Source: Pseudoalteromonas xiamenensis
GTDB lineage: Bacteria; Pseudomonadota; Gammaproteobacteria; Enterobacterales; Alteromonadaceae
Strand: one strand, 5' to 3'
Assembly (NCBI RefSeq): GCF_042431545.1
Contig: NZ_JBHLYX010000008.1
DNA length: 64,000 bases
Position numbers and translations under genes: made by a program. Shown here in pieces: positions 26,426 through 34,882 of this stretch. Under the pieces are notes generated by a model. It was not told the DNA's origin, searched no databases, and worked only from the letters and a program-made list of their open reading frames with translations. Positions within the stretch are counted from its first letter, which is position 1; each line of letters begins with the position of its first letter.

Positions 26426-27259
26426 ATGAAAACGTTTATATTTACACTTTTCTTTTTTTTTAGCGCACTTAGCGCCGCGAACGAAACCCAAAATTCGGCT
26501 AATTGGGTGGATGCGTTTACAAACAAACGAGATGCAGGCGGTTACTTATCGGTCGGCATTGCGGTTCAAAATCAACAAGGCCTATATCAATCTTCAGGAA
26601 TTAAACTAAAAAGCAATGTTCACGGGGCCTATTACTTTGAAAACGGCTTTTTACTCGAGTTTCCAGGGTTGTCCGACAAATTTGAGAGTCAATTTGCATT
26701 GGGATACAACATCGCTAATCTCGGCAACTGGGAATTTGACGCGCTGCTTTCGATGGCACATGGAGAAATCAAATACAACGCACAGCAAGATGGGTTCAGT
26801 AAAGAAGCGTCGCCCTATTTTGGTCTACGCGCCATGGGCACAATTGCAGACTTAGACGCGATGTTTGTGGTGGGCACAAACAGCAATAAAATGGATTACA
26901 GTGGTGGGGTTTACGCCGCTGCATGGCTTGCAAAAAGCTGGAACATTAATAATTGGACTCTGTACTCGTCTATTGGCGCGCAGTACCGCAATGATGCCAT
27001 ACTCGATTATTATTATGGCGTTCCAGAGTCAGCGCAAGTTACAGAGCCATTTCAAGCAACTGGTGGTTTTAATTACCTCTATAAATTGGGCGTCAAAAAA
27101 CCGCTCGATGAACATTGGCTTATAGAAGGCTTTTTTAGTTACACCCACTATGCGTCAAGCATTGTCGATAGTCCTTATTCGCAGAACATTCTCAAATTCA
27201 ATGAGGGTCGAAGCGACCAAGGCAGCCTGTTTAACCTGTCTATCAACTACGTGTTTTAG
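26426..27259 (+). CDS. MipA/OmpV family outer-membrane protein
   Basis: The 277-residue product has a signal peptide (about 1-18) and a beta-barrel pattern with alternating strands, for example GGYLSVGIAVQNQ, YFENGFLLEFPG and WTLYSSIGAQYRN, ending in a terminal aromatic residue (LSINYVF) as outer-membrane barrels do. The YYYGVPES segment is a hallmark of MipA/OmpV. MipA in E. coli scaffolds the murein hydrolase MltA and synthase PBP1B; OmpV relatives respond to osmotic stress. It is the first gene of an operon with DUF3019, a response regulator and a sensor kinase, with only 9 bases to the next gene. Confidence 0.85.
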   Translation: MKTFIFTLFFFFSALSAANETQNSANWVDAFTNKRDAGGYLSVGIAVQNQQGLYQSSGIKLKSNVHGAYYFENGFLLEFPGLSDKFESQFALGYNIANLGNWEFDALLSMAHGEIKYNAQQDGFSKEASPYFGLRAMGTIADLDAMFVVGTNSNKMDYSGGVYAAAWLAKSWNINNWTLYSSIGAQYRNDAILDYYYGVPESAQVTEPFQATGGFNYLYKLGVKKPLDEHWLIEGFFSYTHYASSIVDSPYSQNILKFNEGRSDQGSLFNLSINYVF

Positions 27260-27268
27260 GAGTAAAAG

Positions 27269-27658
27269 ATGAAAAACATCCTTCAATTACTCCTATTAAC
27301 CTATGCGGCGATACTGACTAATCCAAGTCTTGCTGAAACAACCGAAAACACCCTCAATCTGGTTGTTTCACCAAAACAATGTACTGCTTTAAAACAAGGT
27401 GATACATGCTATTTGGATTTAGATGTCGTTTGGAATATGCCTTCTACGTCGGATTATTGCCTTTATGCAGATCAGCAAAAACTTAAATGCTGGCATAATG
27501 TTGACCAAGGCGCTTGGCAGCAAGCCTTGACTATCACCGACAATGTGGAGATACGTCTTACGTCACTCCATCAACAAACGCTGCATACACACACCATTCG
27601 CTATGCATGGGTACATAAAAAAAATAACAGCAAAGCCATGCGGTGGCGCATGTTCTAA
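27269..27658 (+). CDS. DUF3019 exported protein
   Basis: The 129-residue product has a signal peptide (about 1-22) and then the DUF3019 pattern: LVVSPKQCTALKQGDTCYLD, YCLYADQQKLKCW and an IRYAWVHKK ending. The four conserved cysteines could form two disulphides in the periplasm. The function is unknown. TTTTAGGAGTAAAAG precedes the ATG. In marine gammaproteobacteria DUF3019 genes commonly sit between a MipA-type gene and a two-component system, exactly as here, which suggests a shared envelope-stress role. Confidence 0.85.
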   Translation: MKNILQLLLLTYAAILTNPSLAETTENTLNLVVSPKQCTALKQGDTCYLDLDVVWNMPSTSDYCLYADQQKLKCWHNVDQGAWQQALTITDNVEIRLTSLHQQTLHTHTIRYAWVHKKNNSKAMRWRMF

Positions 27659-27668
27659 TGGAGAGCCA

Positions 27669-28367
27669 ATGACTTCAATCGTATTAGTAGAAGATGATCA
27701 AGAACTGGCTTGTTGGATTGCCGAATACTTACGTGCAAAACAATATCATGTCACCGTGTATCACGATGGAAAGCAAGCCTACGAAGCGCTGCGTCGAAGT
27801 ATTCCTGATCTCGTTATCCTCGACGGTATGTTACCTTCAATGGATGGCCTCGACATCTGTAAACTAATACGGTTGCACTCTCAAGTCCCAATCATTATGT
27901 TAACGGCTCGAGACGAGGAAATTGACGAGATTTTAGGGCTGGAAATGGGCGCGGATGACTACCTCACCAAACCAGTTCGCGGTCGATTGCTTGAAACCCG
28001 CATCAAATCGCTGTTAAGACGCATAAACCCAAGCCAAACAGTGTGCATCGAACAAGATGTTTTTACTCTAGGTGAGTTAGCTATATGTAAGTCTGCTCGC
28101 ACGGCTGAACTTGGTGGCATTCATTTGAAATTATCGACCAATGAGTTTGATGTCTTATGGATACTTGCACAACATGCCGGCAATGTTGTCAGTCGAGAAT
28201 CTTTAAGTCAGCAACTACGTGGCTTTGAGTATGACGGCTTTGATAGAACTATCGATTTGCGGATTTCGCGGTTAAGAAAAAAACTCATGGACGATGCAGC
28301 TGAGCCTTACAAAATCAAGACGATTTGGGGTAAGGGCTATTTACTTGCCCCTGAGATTGCCCGCTAA
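27669..28367 (+). CDS. OmpR/PhoB-type response regulator
   Basis: Taking the ATG at 27669 (GGAGAGCC upstream) gives 232 residues. The receiver domain (about 1-115) has the acidic pair EDD and the phospho-acceptor Asp52 in VILDGMLPSMDG, the conserved TARD and KP (LTKPVRG). A winged-helix DNA-binding domain (about 130-230) follows, with RTIDLRISRLRKKL and WGKGYLL. The stop overlaps the kinase start (TAATG), so the two are made as a pair. The TGTATCA repeats upstream of the operon are candidate binding sites. The target genes probably include mipA/DUF3019 and the divergent serine hydrolase. Confidence 0.93.
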   Translation: MTSIVLVEDDQELACWIAEYLRAKQYHVTVYHDGKQAYEALRRSIPDLVILDGMLPSMDGLDICKLIRLHSQVPIIMLTARDEEIDEILGLEMGADDYLTKPVRGRLLETRIKSLLRRINPSQTVCIEQDVFTLGELAICKSARTAELGGIHLKLSTNEFDVLWILAQHAGNVVSRESLSQQLRGFEYDGFDRTIDLRISRLRKKLMDDAAEPYKIKTIWGKGYLLAPEIAR

Positions 28368-29650
28368 TGTGGCGCTTTACTCTGGCGTTACTCCTCCTCG
28401 TTGTGATGGGTAGCATATTCGTTGGTCAACTTTTTGATGCACTGGCCACACGTCAATCAGAACAACGATTAAGTACAGAACAACAGCAGTTGATGAGTCA
28501 AGTAAACCTCATCCAGAGTGCGTTAGCATCTGGGGTTGCTGTAGACACACTTCCTAAATGGCTGGCACTCAGTTCAACGACCTCCACTGTTCGTTATGAA
28601 ATACAATCGCTCAAAGACTACCCATTACCCGTCGCCTTAGTTGACCAATTGAAGTCTGCTGGCGCTGTATTTTTAGAATCGAATGATGGGCTTACAGCCT
28701 ATGCGTTCATCGACCCAAAAACGGTGCTTCTTATTACACAAAAAATCAGCAACGAATCAGATACTCTTCCCTTATTGCTTACTATCGGTTTTTATGGGGC
28801 TTTACTGTGTTTATTGTTGATATTTTTAACGCCGTTTTTGCTGCGAATTTATCGCCTACGTTCAGCAGCAATGGCCTTTGGTGAAGGCAAACTGACTACG
28901 CGTTTGACCGTAGGATCGCTTTGGTATCTTAAAGATATAGAACAAACGTTTAACCTAATGGCCGAACGCATTGAAAATCTCATGCAAGACATGCGCTTGC
29001 TGTCTGGGGGTTTGTCACACGAGTTACGTACACCACTGGCGCGGATCCGAATGGGGTTAGATACGCTTTGTGATACTGAAGACGAATCACTGCGCACCAA
29101 ATACGAGCTACGCATCAATCAAAATTTAGATGACATGGAAGCGCTCATAAATGCGTTACTCAAATTTGCCCGGTTGCAACACTCACTTAATGATACTGAA
29201 AAATCGCTCGTCAGTGTGCAAGCCGTACTTAGGCAACTTTGCACGAAGGCCAATGACCCACGCTTGTCGCTGTTTATAGAGGGGGACGAACATTCGATTG
29301 TCGGTCATGAAAATTACCTCAGCTTATTGTTCAGCAACCTCGTGACCAATGCACTGAAACATTGCAACGAAAAGGTCCGTGTAACGCTTAGCCAAGCGAA
29401 TTCTGCCGTCTTGGTAAATGTCGAAGACGACGGTACTGGAATTGCGACAAGTGATTCAGAAAAAATATTCAAACCATTTGTTCGTTTAGCGCAGCAAACA
29501 ACAGCAAGTAAGGAAGGATTTGGCATTGGGCTGGCACTAGTTGAACGGATTACGCACTGGTTGCAGGGTGAAGTGAATGTCGAGCCAAGTGAGCAATTAG
29601 GCGGCGCGCGCTTTATGGTAACTTTGCCTCTTTCTAAACCGCCACGTTAG
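28367..29650 (+). CDS. Sensor histidine kinase of the adjacent response regulator
   Basis: The product (427 residues) has two membrane helices (about 3-23 and 135-158) around a periplasmic sensor of about 110 residues, then HAMP (about 160-210). The dimerisation/phosphotransfer motif is GGLSHELRTPLARIRM with His218, followed by an HATPase domain with N, G1 (EDDGTGI), F and G2 (GFGIGLALVERI) boxes. All catalytic motifs are present. The small periplasmic domain is like that of RstB/PmrB-type kinases, which sense envelope conditions. It overlaps the regulator stop by one base. Confidence 0.93.
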   Translation: MWRFTLALLLLVVMGSIFVGQLFDALATRQSEQRLSTEQQQLMSQVNLIQSALASGVAVDTLPKWLALSSTTSTVRYEIQSLKDYPLPVALVDQLKSAGAVFLESNDGLTAYAFIDPKTVLLITQKISNESDTLPLLLTIGFYGALLCLLLIFLTPFLLRIYRLRSAAMAFGEGKLTTRLTVGSLWYLKDIEQTFNLMAERIENLMQDMRLLSGGLSHELRTPLARIRMGLDTLCDTEDESLRTKYELRINQNLDDMEALINALLKFARLQHSLNDTEKSLVSVQAVLRQLCTKANDPRLSLFIEGDEHSIVGHENYLSLLFSNLVTNALKHCNEKVRVTLSQANSAVLVNVEDDGTGIATSDSEKIFKPFVRLAQQTTASKEGFGIGLALVERITHWLQGEVNVEPSEQLGGARFMVTLPLSKPPR

Positions 29651-29872
29651 CCTGTTCGGGCGGTTCATTTCGGCTTCTGAATATCTCGATTTTATTAACA
29701 AAGTGATTAAAAAACTGACGAATTTTCTCAAAGCGGTATAATACCGTTTTTGAAGCCAATTCTTTTGGTTGTTCGCTTGCTGATGACGGACACGTTCTAC
29801 GTTTTTGATAACGTTGAAGGTGCGCACCGTGTTTAGCAAATGGTAAGTCACGTTTTCGGAGTTGGAAGTCAG

Positions 29873-30568
29873 ATGCGTAAACTGTTTTTACTTTTCGTGT
29901 GGTTATCCGCACCTGCAATTGCTTATCAAGTTCAACCAATGATCGTTGATCTTGCTTCTCATGGAAAAAAATCGTTAGTCACCTACCGACTGCAAAATCC
30001 GAGCGAAAGTACGCTCCCCATCGAAGTGGAAGTCTTTAAGCGTACCTTTGATGAAAACCAAAAAGAAGTCTTGGTCAGTGCTGAAGAAGACTTCATTGTT
30101 TTGCCTCCACAAATTGAAGTGCCAGCCAATGGTTATCAAGTGTTTCGTGCTAAATATTTAGGGTCACCAGAGCTGAAGAAGACGGAATCTTACCGCATCG
30201 TGTTTAAACAGCTTCCTTTACCTAGTGAAAATGAGCAGTCCGGTGTAAAAATGGTTTATAACTTTGCAACACTGGTTTTTGTGAGCCCTGACGGCGTGCA
30301 AGCGCAGCTCACGAACACACTGAATTGTGAAAAACTGGACGAATGTAAACTGACCATCCGTAATGACGGAGAACGTGTTCTAGATTTAGCTCAGTTTGAA
30401 TATCGCTTTCATCAAGAAAATACTGTCATAAATTGGGCCGATTTTCAGGCTGTGACATCTGGTCGCTTTATCATGCCCAATCATTCGATGAGCGTTGACT
30501 TAAAAACCTTATTGAAAGATAAACCAACCAAAACGGTCACGATAGTCAATTTGTCTAATAAGAAGTAA
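29873..30568 (+). CDS. Periplasmic pilus chaperone (PapD-like)
   Basis: The ATG at 29873 gives 231 residues with a signal peptide (about 1-18). The Ig-like chaperone domain 1 carries QVQPMIVDLASHGKKSLVTYRLQNPS, a strand with the FRAKYLG segment (G1 strand donor region), and SYRIVFKQLP, which correspond to the conserved parts of PapD-type chaperones. The chaperone holds pilin subunits in the periplasm by donor-strand complementation and hands them to the usher. It is the first gene of the pilus operon; the usher starts 10 bases after its stop. Confidence 0.85.
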   Translation: MRKLFLLFVWLSAPAIAYQVQPMIVDLASHGKKSLVTYRLQNPSESTLPIEVEVFKRTFDENQKEVLVSAEEDFIVLPPQIEVPANGYQVFRAKYLGSPELKKTESYRIVFKQLPLPSENEQSGVKMVYNFATLVFVSPDGVQAQLTNTLNCEKLDECKLTIRNDGERVLDLAQFEYRFHQENTVINWADFQAVTSGRFIMPNHSMSVDLKTLLKDKPTKTVTIVNLSNKK

Positions 30569-30578
30569 TCATTTAACG

Positions 30579-33029
30579 ATGTTGAACAAAGGCTCCAAGA
30601 CTTGGCCTTGGTTATGCAAACCTGCCTTCTATACCCTGTTGGTTACCTGTGCGGCACAAAGTGCCGCGGCAGTTTATTACATGGATTTTCCCGTGCGGCT
30701 AAATGTTGCCGAAGTGGGGCAAATTTCTGCAGCCGTCGATGGTTTTGAGCTTGCCTCTGTCAGTGCTCGTGAATTTAGACAAAATTTGCAATCCGTGTTG
30801 AGTACCGAAGTCTTAGCTTGGCTGGCAAGTCGCGAAGATGAAGCGATCACCCCGGATGAATTCAAAGCTCATGGCATTACGCTTGTGATGCAGCCACAAG
30901 ATCTTACTATCGAAATGACTTTGAGTGAATCCGCGATGGCCACCGACAGTCTATCTTATGGCCGCGAAAAACATTTTGAAATTCCCAAAGGGGAAGCCTA
31001 TTGGGCAATGTTAAATAACCTCAATTTAAGCCATGAGCGCAGTAACAATAATCAAAATCACCATTCACAATTTGAATGGCTAATAAACGGCAATGTGGGT
31101 GGTGGCAACGGGCTCAATTTTCAAAGCTCAGTCTTTTGGGAAAGCGGCACCAGCGAGGAAAGCCACGTTTATCGAGGCGATACCTCCCTGTTTTATGATA
31201 TGCCTGAAAAGCCTCTGCGAATGACTCTCGGTGATACGCAAGTAAACAGCACGGGGCACTTGGCTGGGGCCCAACTTGCGGGTCTTGGCATCGAAAAAGC
31301 TTATTCGAAGTTACAACCTCAGCGCAGGGTCTCGCCTAGCAACAATCAACAATTTGTGCTGCCTCGTGGCGCTACCGTTGAAGTGTTTATCAACGAGTTT
31401 TTGATATCTCGATTGAGACTGCAAGCTGGACGTTACAATCTCAGCGACTTGCCGCTGACTTCCGGCGTTAATAATATTCACCTGATTGCGACCTATGCAA
31501 ACGGCGAAACACAAGCATTCCATTTCACAACGCACTACAATTCTCGGTTGCTCGCAAAAGGACTTAGTGACTATTCACTCGTTTTAGGCTTTGTTTCGTC
31601 TTTAGATAATGGCCACTATCATTATGACGATGAAGCTTTGTTATCAGGTAGTTACGAATATGGTTTGACTGATACGATAACGGTTGGTCTGAATGGTGCG
31701 GTCCACGATTTAGGGCACGTTGTTGGTTCGACAACCTCGCTCAACACGCCACTTGGTAATCTATCTCTGCGTTACTCACAAAGTAAAGCGCCTCAAGTAT
31801 CTGGGTACGCTTATTCAATAGAAACTGAACACAGCGTCTTTGGCAGTGGCAACTTTGGTTCACCAAACTTGCGTTTAGGCTATGAACTTAAAGATGATTT
31901 TACGAATACACCGTGGCTCGACCTCAACACAATCAACAATACCAGACGTGCCTATTTTGATTATAGCTACGTCATAAGTGACACGATGGATTTCAACTTG
32001 AATGCGTCACGTTCAACGGACAGTGATCACCAAGTTAGTGAAAACGTTACGGCAGAATTTAACGTCCGCTATGATGGTTTTCGCGTCAGATTCGGTTATA
32101 ACCACAATAACAGCGAAGACACGCGCCTCATTTCAGATAATCAATTTGTACTAAATATCGTCTGGAATGGGTTTAACCGAGAGACCAATACGCGAACTAG
32201 AGCTCAGTACGATAATCGCACGAAAGTCGGCAGTGCGAGTTTCGAAAGAACCAACAACAACTTTGTACATGATTATGGCTATGAACTTCGCTCGGAAAGA
32301 GGCAGTGATTTTCGGCAAGAACAAGTCAAAGCCAGTTACACCGGTGCTTTTTTTAGAACGGACGTAACCGCGAATAACTACACGCGTCTTCATCAATATG
32401 CCGACAGCAGTGCAAGCATCAATTTATCAACAAGCGTCGGTATTGCTGACGGGCATGTCGGTATGGGATCAACCACAACCGCTCCTTTTGCTGTCATTTC
32501 GAAACACAAAACGCTTAACAATACAGAAGTCGCCGTCAACGTTGATAGATTGGGTCGAGCACAAACAACTCCTTCAACACAAGTAGGCGCGTTAATAAAC
32601 CTTGGTACGGGCTATGCCGCAACTCAATTCAATGTTGATGTACCCGATGCTCCGCTGGGATATGATTGGGGCCCAGGCACTTACACCCTGACAGGCGGCG
32701 CGGCGACTGGTCACTATATCCAAATAGGCTCTGATCTCTCTTTCACCGCGATAGGTGCGCTACAGGACGAACAAGGCATACCCTTTGCAATGAAACGTGG
32801 ACAAGTCATAAAAGTAAGCCCTGACGATAATACTCCTGTAATGAGCTGGCCAATTTTCACTAATCGTGCAGGCCGATTTGTTGTGGAAGGCATTAGTGCC
32901 GGCGACTATCTAATCGAAGTGGGAAATGCAAAAGGCAACTTCCAGATTGATGACTCTGAAAAGCGCTTTGTAAAAGTAGGTCTTATCACGCTCAAGCAAA
33001 CTAACTTAAAAGGAAACTCAAACAAATGA
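30579..33029 (+). CDS. Outer-membrane pilus usher
   Basis: The 816-residue product has a signal peptide (about 1-33) and the layout of fimbrial ushers: an N-terminal chaperone-subunit-binding domain, a 24-strand pore-forming barrel with many alternating strands (YSYVISDTMDFNLNAS), and C-terminal domains. The segment LPRGATVEVFINEFLISRLR with LQAGRYNLSDLPLTSGVNNI (about residues 262-305) is a well-known usher signature. It secretes and assembles pilin subunits across the outer membrane. It overlaps the next gene by 4 bases (ATGA). I do not assign it to a particular usher clade by eye. Confidence 0.9.
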   Translation: MLNKGSKTWPWLCKPAFYTLLVTCAAQSAAAVYYMDFPVRLNVAEVGQISAAVDGFELASVSAREFRQNLQSVLSTEVLAWLASREDEAITPDEFKAHGITLVMQPQDLTIEMTLSESAMATDSLSYGREKHFEIPKGEAYWAMLNNLNLSHERSNNNQNHHSQFEWLINGNVGGGNGLNFQSSVFWESGTSEESHVYRGDTSLFYDMPEKPLRMTLGDTQVNSTGHLAGAQLAGLGIEKAYSKLQPQRRVSPSNNQQFVLPRGATVEVFINEFLISRLRLQAGRYNLSDLPLTSGVNNIHLIATYANGETQAFHFTTHYNSRLLAKGLSDYSLVLGFVSSLDNGHYHYDDEALLSGSYEYGLTDTITVGLNGAVHDLGHVVGSTTSLNTPLGNLSLRYSQSKAPQVSGYAYSIETEHSVFGSGNFGSPNLRLGYELKDDFTNTPWLDLNTINNTRRAYFDYSYVISDTMDFNLNASRSTDSDHQVSENVTAEFNVRYDGFRVRFGYNHNNSEDTRLISDNQFVLNIVWNGFNRETNTRTRAQYDNRTKVGSASFERTNNNFVHDYGYELRSERGSDFRQEQVKASYTGAFFRTDVTANNYTRLHQYADSSASINLSTSVGIADGHVGMGSTTTAPFAVISKHKTLNNTEVAVNVDRLGRAQTTPSTQVGALINLGTGYAATQFNVDVPDAPLGYDWGPGTYTLTGGAATGHYIQIGSDLSFTAIGALQDEQGIPFAMKRGQVIKVSPDDNTPVMSWPIFTNRAGRFVVEGISAGDYLIEVGNAKGNFQIDDSEKRFVKVGLITLKQTNLKGNSNK

Positions 33030-33886
33030 AATTAAGGAATCTGGTTTTACTTGTATTGGGTTACTTGCTGCTAATCAACAATGCCGTTGCAAAACCGTGT
33101 AAAGGCAACATATTAGTGTCGTCGAGCTCATCTGAAGTGATTGAAGAGTACAACAATCGCGCGACCGTTTACTTACCCTTAAAAATCCAAGTGCCGGATT
33201 CATTAGTCAGTTGTGCAAATGAAATTTGGGTGGAAGATGTGTACTACTATTCCCTTGTATTCTCAGGCCCGACCGAAGACAAATACGGCAAACTTCTCGA
33301 TGAGCAATTCAATACCTTATCCCCTCGCAATGGGATTTGGAGCATGCCGCTTAACAGTCGCACAACGCAACTATGGATTCGATTGAGGCACTACAGCTTA
33401 TTCCCTGCAGGAAATTACACAGGCAGTGTAAAAGTAACACTACTACGCAAAAGCAAAGTAATTGATGAACAGTACTTAGATGTCACTTACTACTCTGAAC
33501 CCCAAATCGCCATTTCGCTTGATAATTCCAGCCAAGGTAAAGTGTCGGGTAGTAACGGACTGTATCAAATCGATCTCGGCGACTTAAAATCAAACATGCG
33601 CTTCTACTGGGGTATCAAAATACTCAGCAATAGTTCATACGACGTTGTTTTGGATTCAGAATTCAATGGTTTGCGTCATGAATCCGACACGCAATCTTTA
33701 ATTGATTACACTATTGGCTTCGATAACGTCAAAATTTCGTCATCTGAGCGTCTAATGCGGAGCTACAACTTTTATCCTGGTGTCAGAAATACGTGGTACG
33801 GCTTTGAATTTATTTTAGGCAATACTGAAATGAAACCTGCGGGTATTTACCGAGACAATTTATCGCTGACCGTCTACCCAAGATAA
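33026..33886 (+). CDS. Pilus tip/adhesin-like exported protein
   Basis: The 286-residue product has a signal peptide (about 1-22, ending NAVA) followed by two beta-rich halves with Cys pairs (AKPCKGN, VSCANE). The last segment ends with GIYRDNLSLTVYPR, which resembles the end of pilin-type domains (..AGxYxDxLxxTV). As the last gene of the chaperone-usher operon, overlapping the usher by 4 bases, it is most likely a tip adhesin or initiator with an N-terminal binding domain and a C-terminal pilin domain. This is inferred from position and shape; I see no close known adhesin. Confidence 0.6.
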   Translation: MKLRNLVLLVLGYLLLINNAVAKPCKGNILVSSSSSEVIEEYNNRATVYLPLKIQVPDSLVSCANEIWVEDVYYYSLVFSGPTEDKYGKLLDEQFNTLSPRNGIWSMPLNSRTTQLWIRLRHYSLFPAGNYTGSVKVTLLRKSKVIDEQYLDVTYYSEPQIAISLDNSSQGKVSGSNGLYQIDLGDLKSNMRFYWGIKILSNSSYDVVLDSEFNGLRHESDTQSLIDYTIGFDNVKISSSERLMRSYNFYPGVRNTWYGFEFILGNTEMKPAGIYRDNLSLTVYPR

Positions 33887-33957
33887 ACCATTAATTTTAA
33901 ACAACTTAAATATTAAATTCGTTTAAAACAGAAATTAACACAATATATTTTTTAGAA

Positions 33958-33976
33958 GTTGGCACACCCTTTGCTT
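33958..33976 (+). promoter_or_regulatory. Sigma-54 (RpoN)-type promoter of the pilin gene
   Basis: TTGGCACACCCTTTGCTT matches the -24/-12 consensus (TGGCAC-N5-TTGC) with the required 12-base GG-to-GC spacing. It lies about 80 bases before the pilin ATG at 34058, in an AT-rich region where an activator could bind upstream. Confidence 0.7.
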
Positions 33977-34057
33977 TATGTATTTCATCTAGGTAATCAA
34001 ACCTAACTCATTAAATACAAATAAATACAAAGCTGTACTTATTCAAGGGGAAAAGCC

Positions 34058-34564
34058 ATGAACACATTACTTAAAACTCTACTTGTAGCAACTGCAATTA
34101 CATCTGCTGCGGCAAACGCTGCAAACGTTACAAGCACTTCAGCGTCTGAAGCAAAATTCTCATTTGCTGGCAAAATTGACCCTATGTGTAAAACAAGCAG
34201 CGGTACAACAAACAGCGTAACAAACTTGGTATTAGACGCATCACAACAAGTTCAAGACATCGGTACATTGGACGTTTGGTGTAACACGGGTAAAAACGCA
34301 ACAACAGAATACACGTCTGCAAACGGTGGTTTCTTAGTTGCTGACAATGCACAAAGCAGCAAAATTGCGTACACGCTAACTGTTGATGGTATCTCAGACA
34401 TCAATCTTCAAACTGGAAAATATTCACATACAGCTACGCTTGCAGGCACAGGTATTTCGGGTGATACAAAAGCGACAGCATTAAAAATCAAACCTCTTTC
34501 AAACGGTTTGAATGATGCGGGTACTTACTCAGATACAATCACTGTTACAGTAAGCCCTAACTAA
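34058..34564 (+). CDS. Pilin subunit of the chaperone-usher pilus (copy 1)
   Basis: The 168-residue product has a signal peptide (about 1-21) and a small beta-rich domain with two cysteines (DPMCKTSS and DVWCNTGK), ending in NDAGTYSDTITVTVSPN. The AGxYxDTxTVTV ending is typical of spore-coat-U-type and related pilin subunits, where the last strand packs against the donor strand. AAGGGGAAAAGCC precedes the ATG and a sigma-54 promoter lies 80 bases upstream, so it is transcribed apart from, and probably more strongly than, the assembly genes. This would be the major shaft subunit. A close paralogue lies inverted at 34883. Confidence 0.82.
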   Translation: MNTLLKTLLVATAITSAAANAANVTSTSASEAKFSFAGKIDPMCKTSSGTTNSVTNLVLDASQQVQDIGTLDVWCNTGKNATTEYTSANGGFLVADNAQSSKIAYTLTVDGISDINLQTGKYSHTATLAGTGISGDTKATALKIKPLSNGLNDAGTYSDTITVTVSPN

Positions 34565-34620
34565 TTTAGATTTAAGGCAATGGAGTTTATGGCTTAATCT
34601 TTATTGCCTGTAACCCCACA

Positions 34621-34650
34621 AACGCTAGCCATCGCATGACTAGCGTTTTT
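34621..34650 (+). terminator. Rho-independent terminator after pilin copy 1
   Basis: The arms AACGCTAG and CTAGCGTT are followed by a T run (TTTTTCTTTTT), about 55 bases after the pilin stop. Confidence 0.85.
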
Positions 34651-34651
34651 C

Positions 34652-34845
34652 TTTTTGAATATCAAAAAGTGCATCACATCTTTGGAGAAGGAAACTTTGT
34701 ACTAACTCAAAGTGAGGGGCGATGGAACAACAAACCCCAAGCGTTTTATGACTTATTCAGAATAGAAAACAACAAAATTGTCGAACATTGGGACGTCATT
34801 CAAGAAATTCCTGCCCAAATGGCTCATTCTAACGGTATGTTTTAA
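34652..34845 (+). pseudogene. SnoaL-like protein, 3' remnant
   Basis: Only the C-terminal ~60 residues of a SnoaL-like (NTF2-fold) protein remain: VHHIFGEGNFVLTQSEG, AFYDLFRIENNKIVEHWDVI and a SNGMF end. The family usually has about 120-150 residues. The frame runs back into the pilin terminator, where the ATG in the stem loop is not a believable start and has no ribosome-binding site. A full-length relative of the same fold, with the same RxENxxxVEHWD motif, lies at 37809. This is most likely debris of a gene cut off when the pilin genes were rearranged. Confidence 0.65.
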
Positions 34846-34882
34846 TTGAAAGGGCTATGAAAGCCCTTCTCTAAAAACATCT

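Noticed and set aside
34636..34845. Intact 69-residue protein
   Set aside because: The start codon lies inside the pilin terminator stem and the product is only the tail of a SnoaL-like fold, so I call it a remnant.
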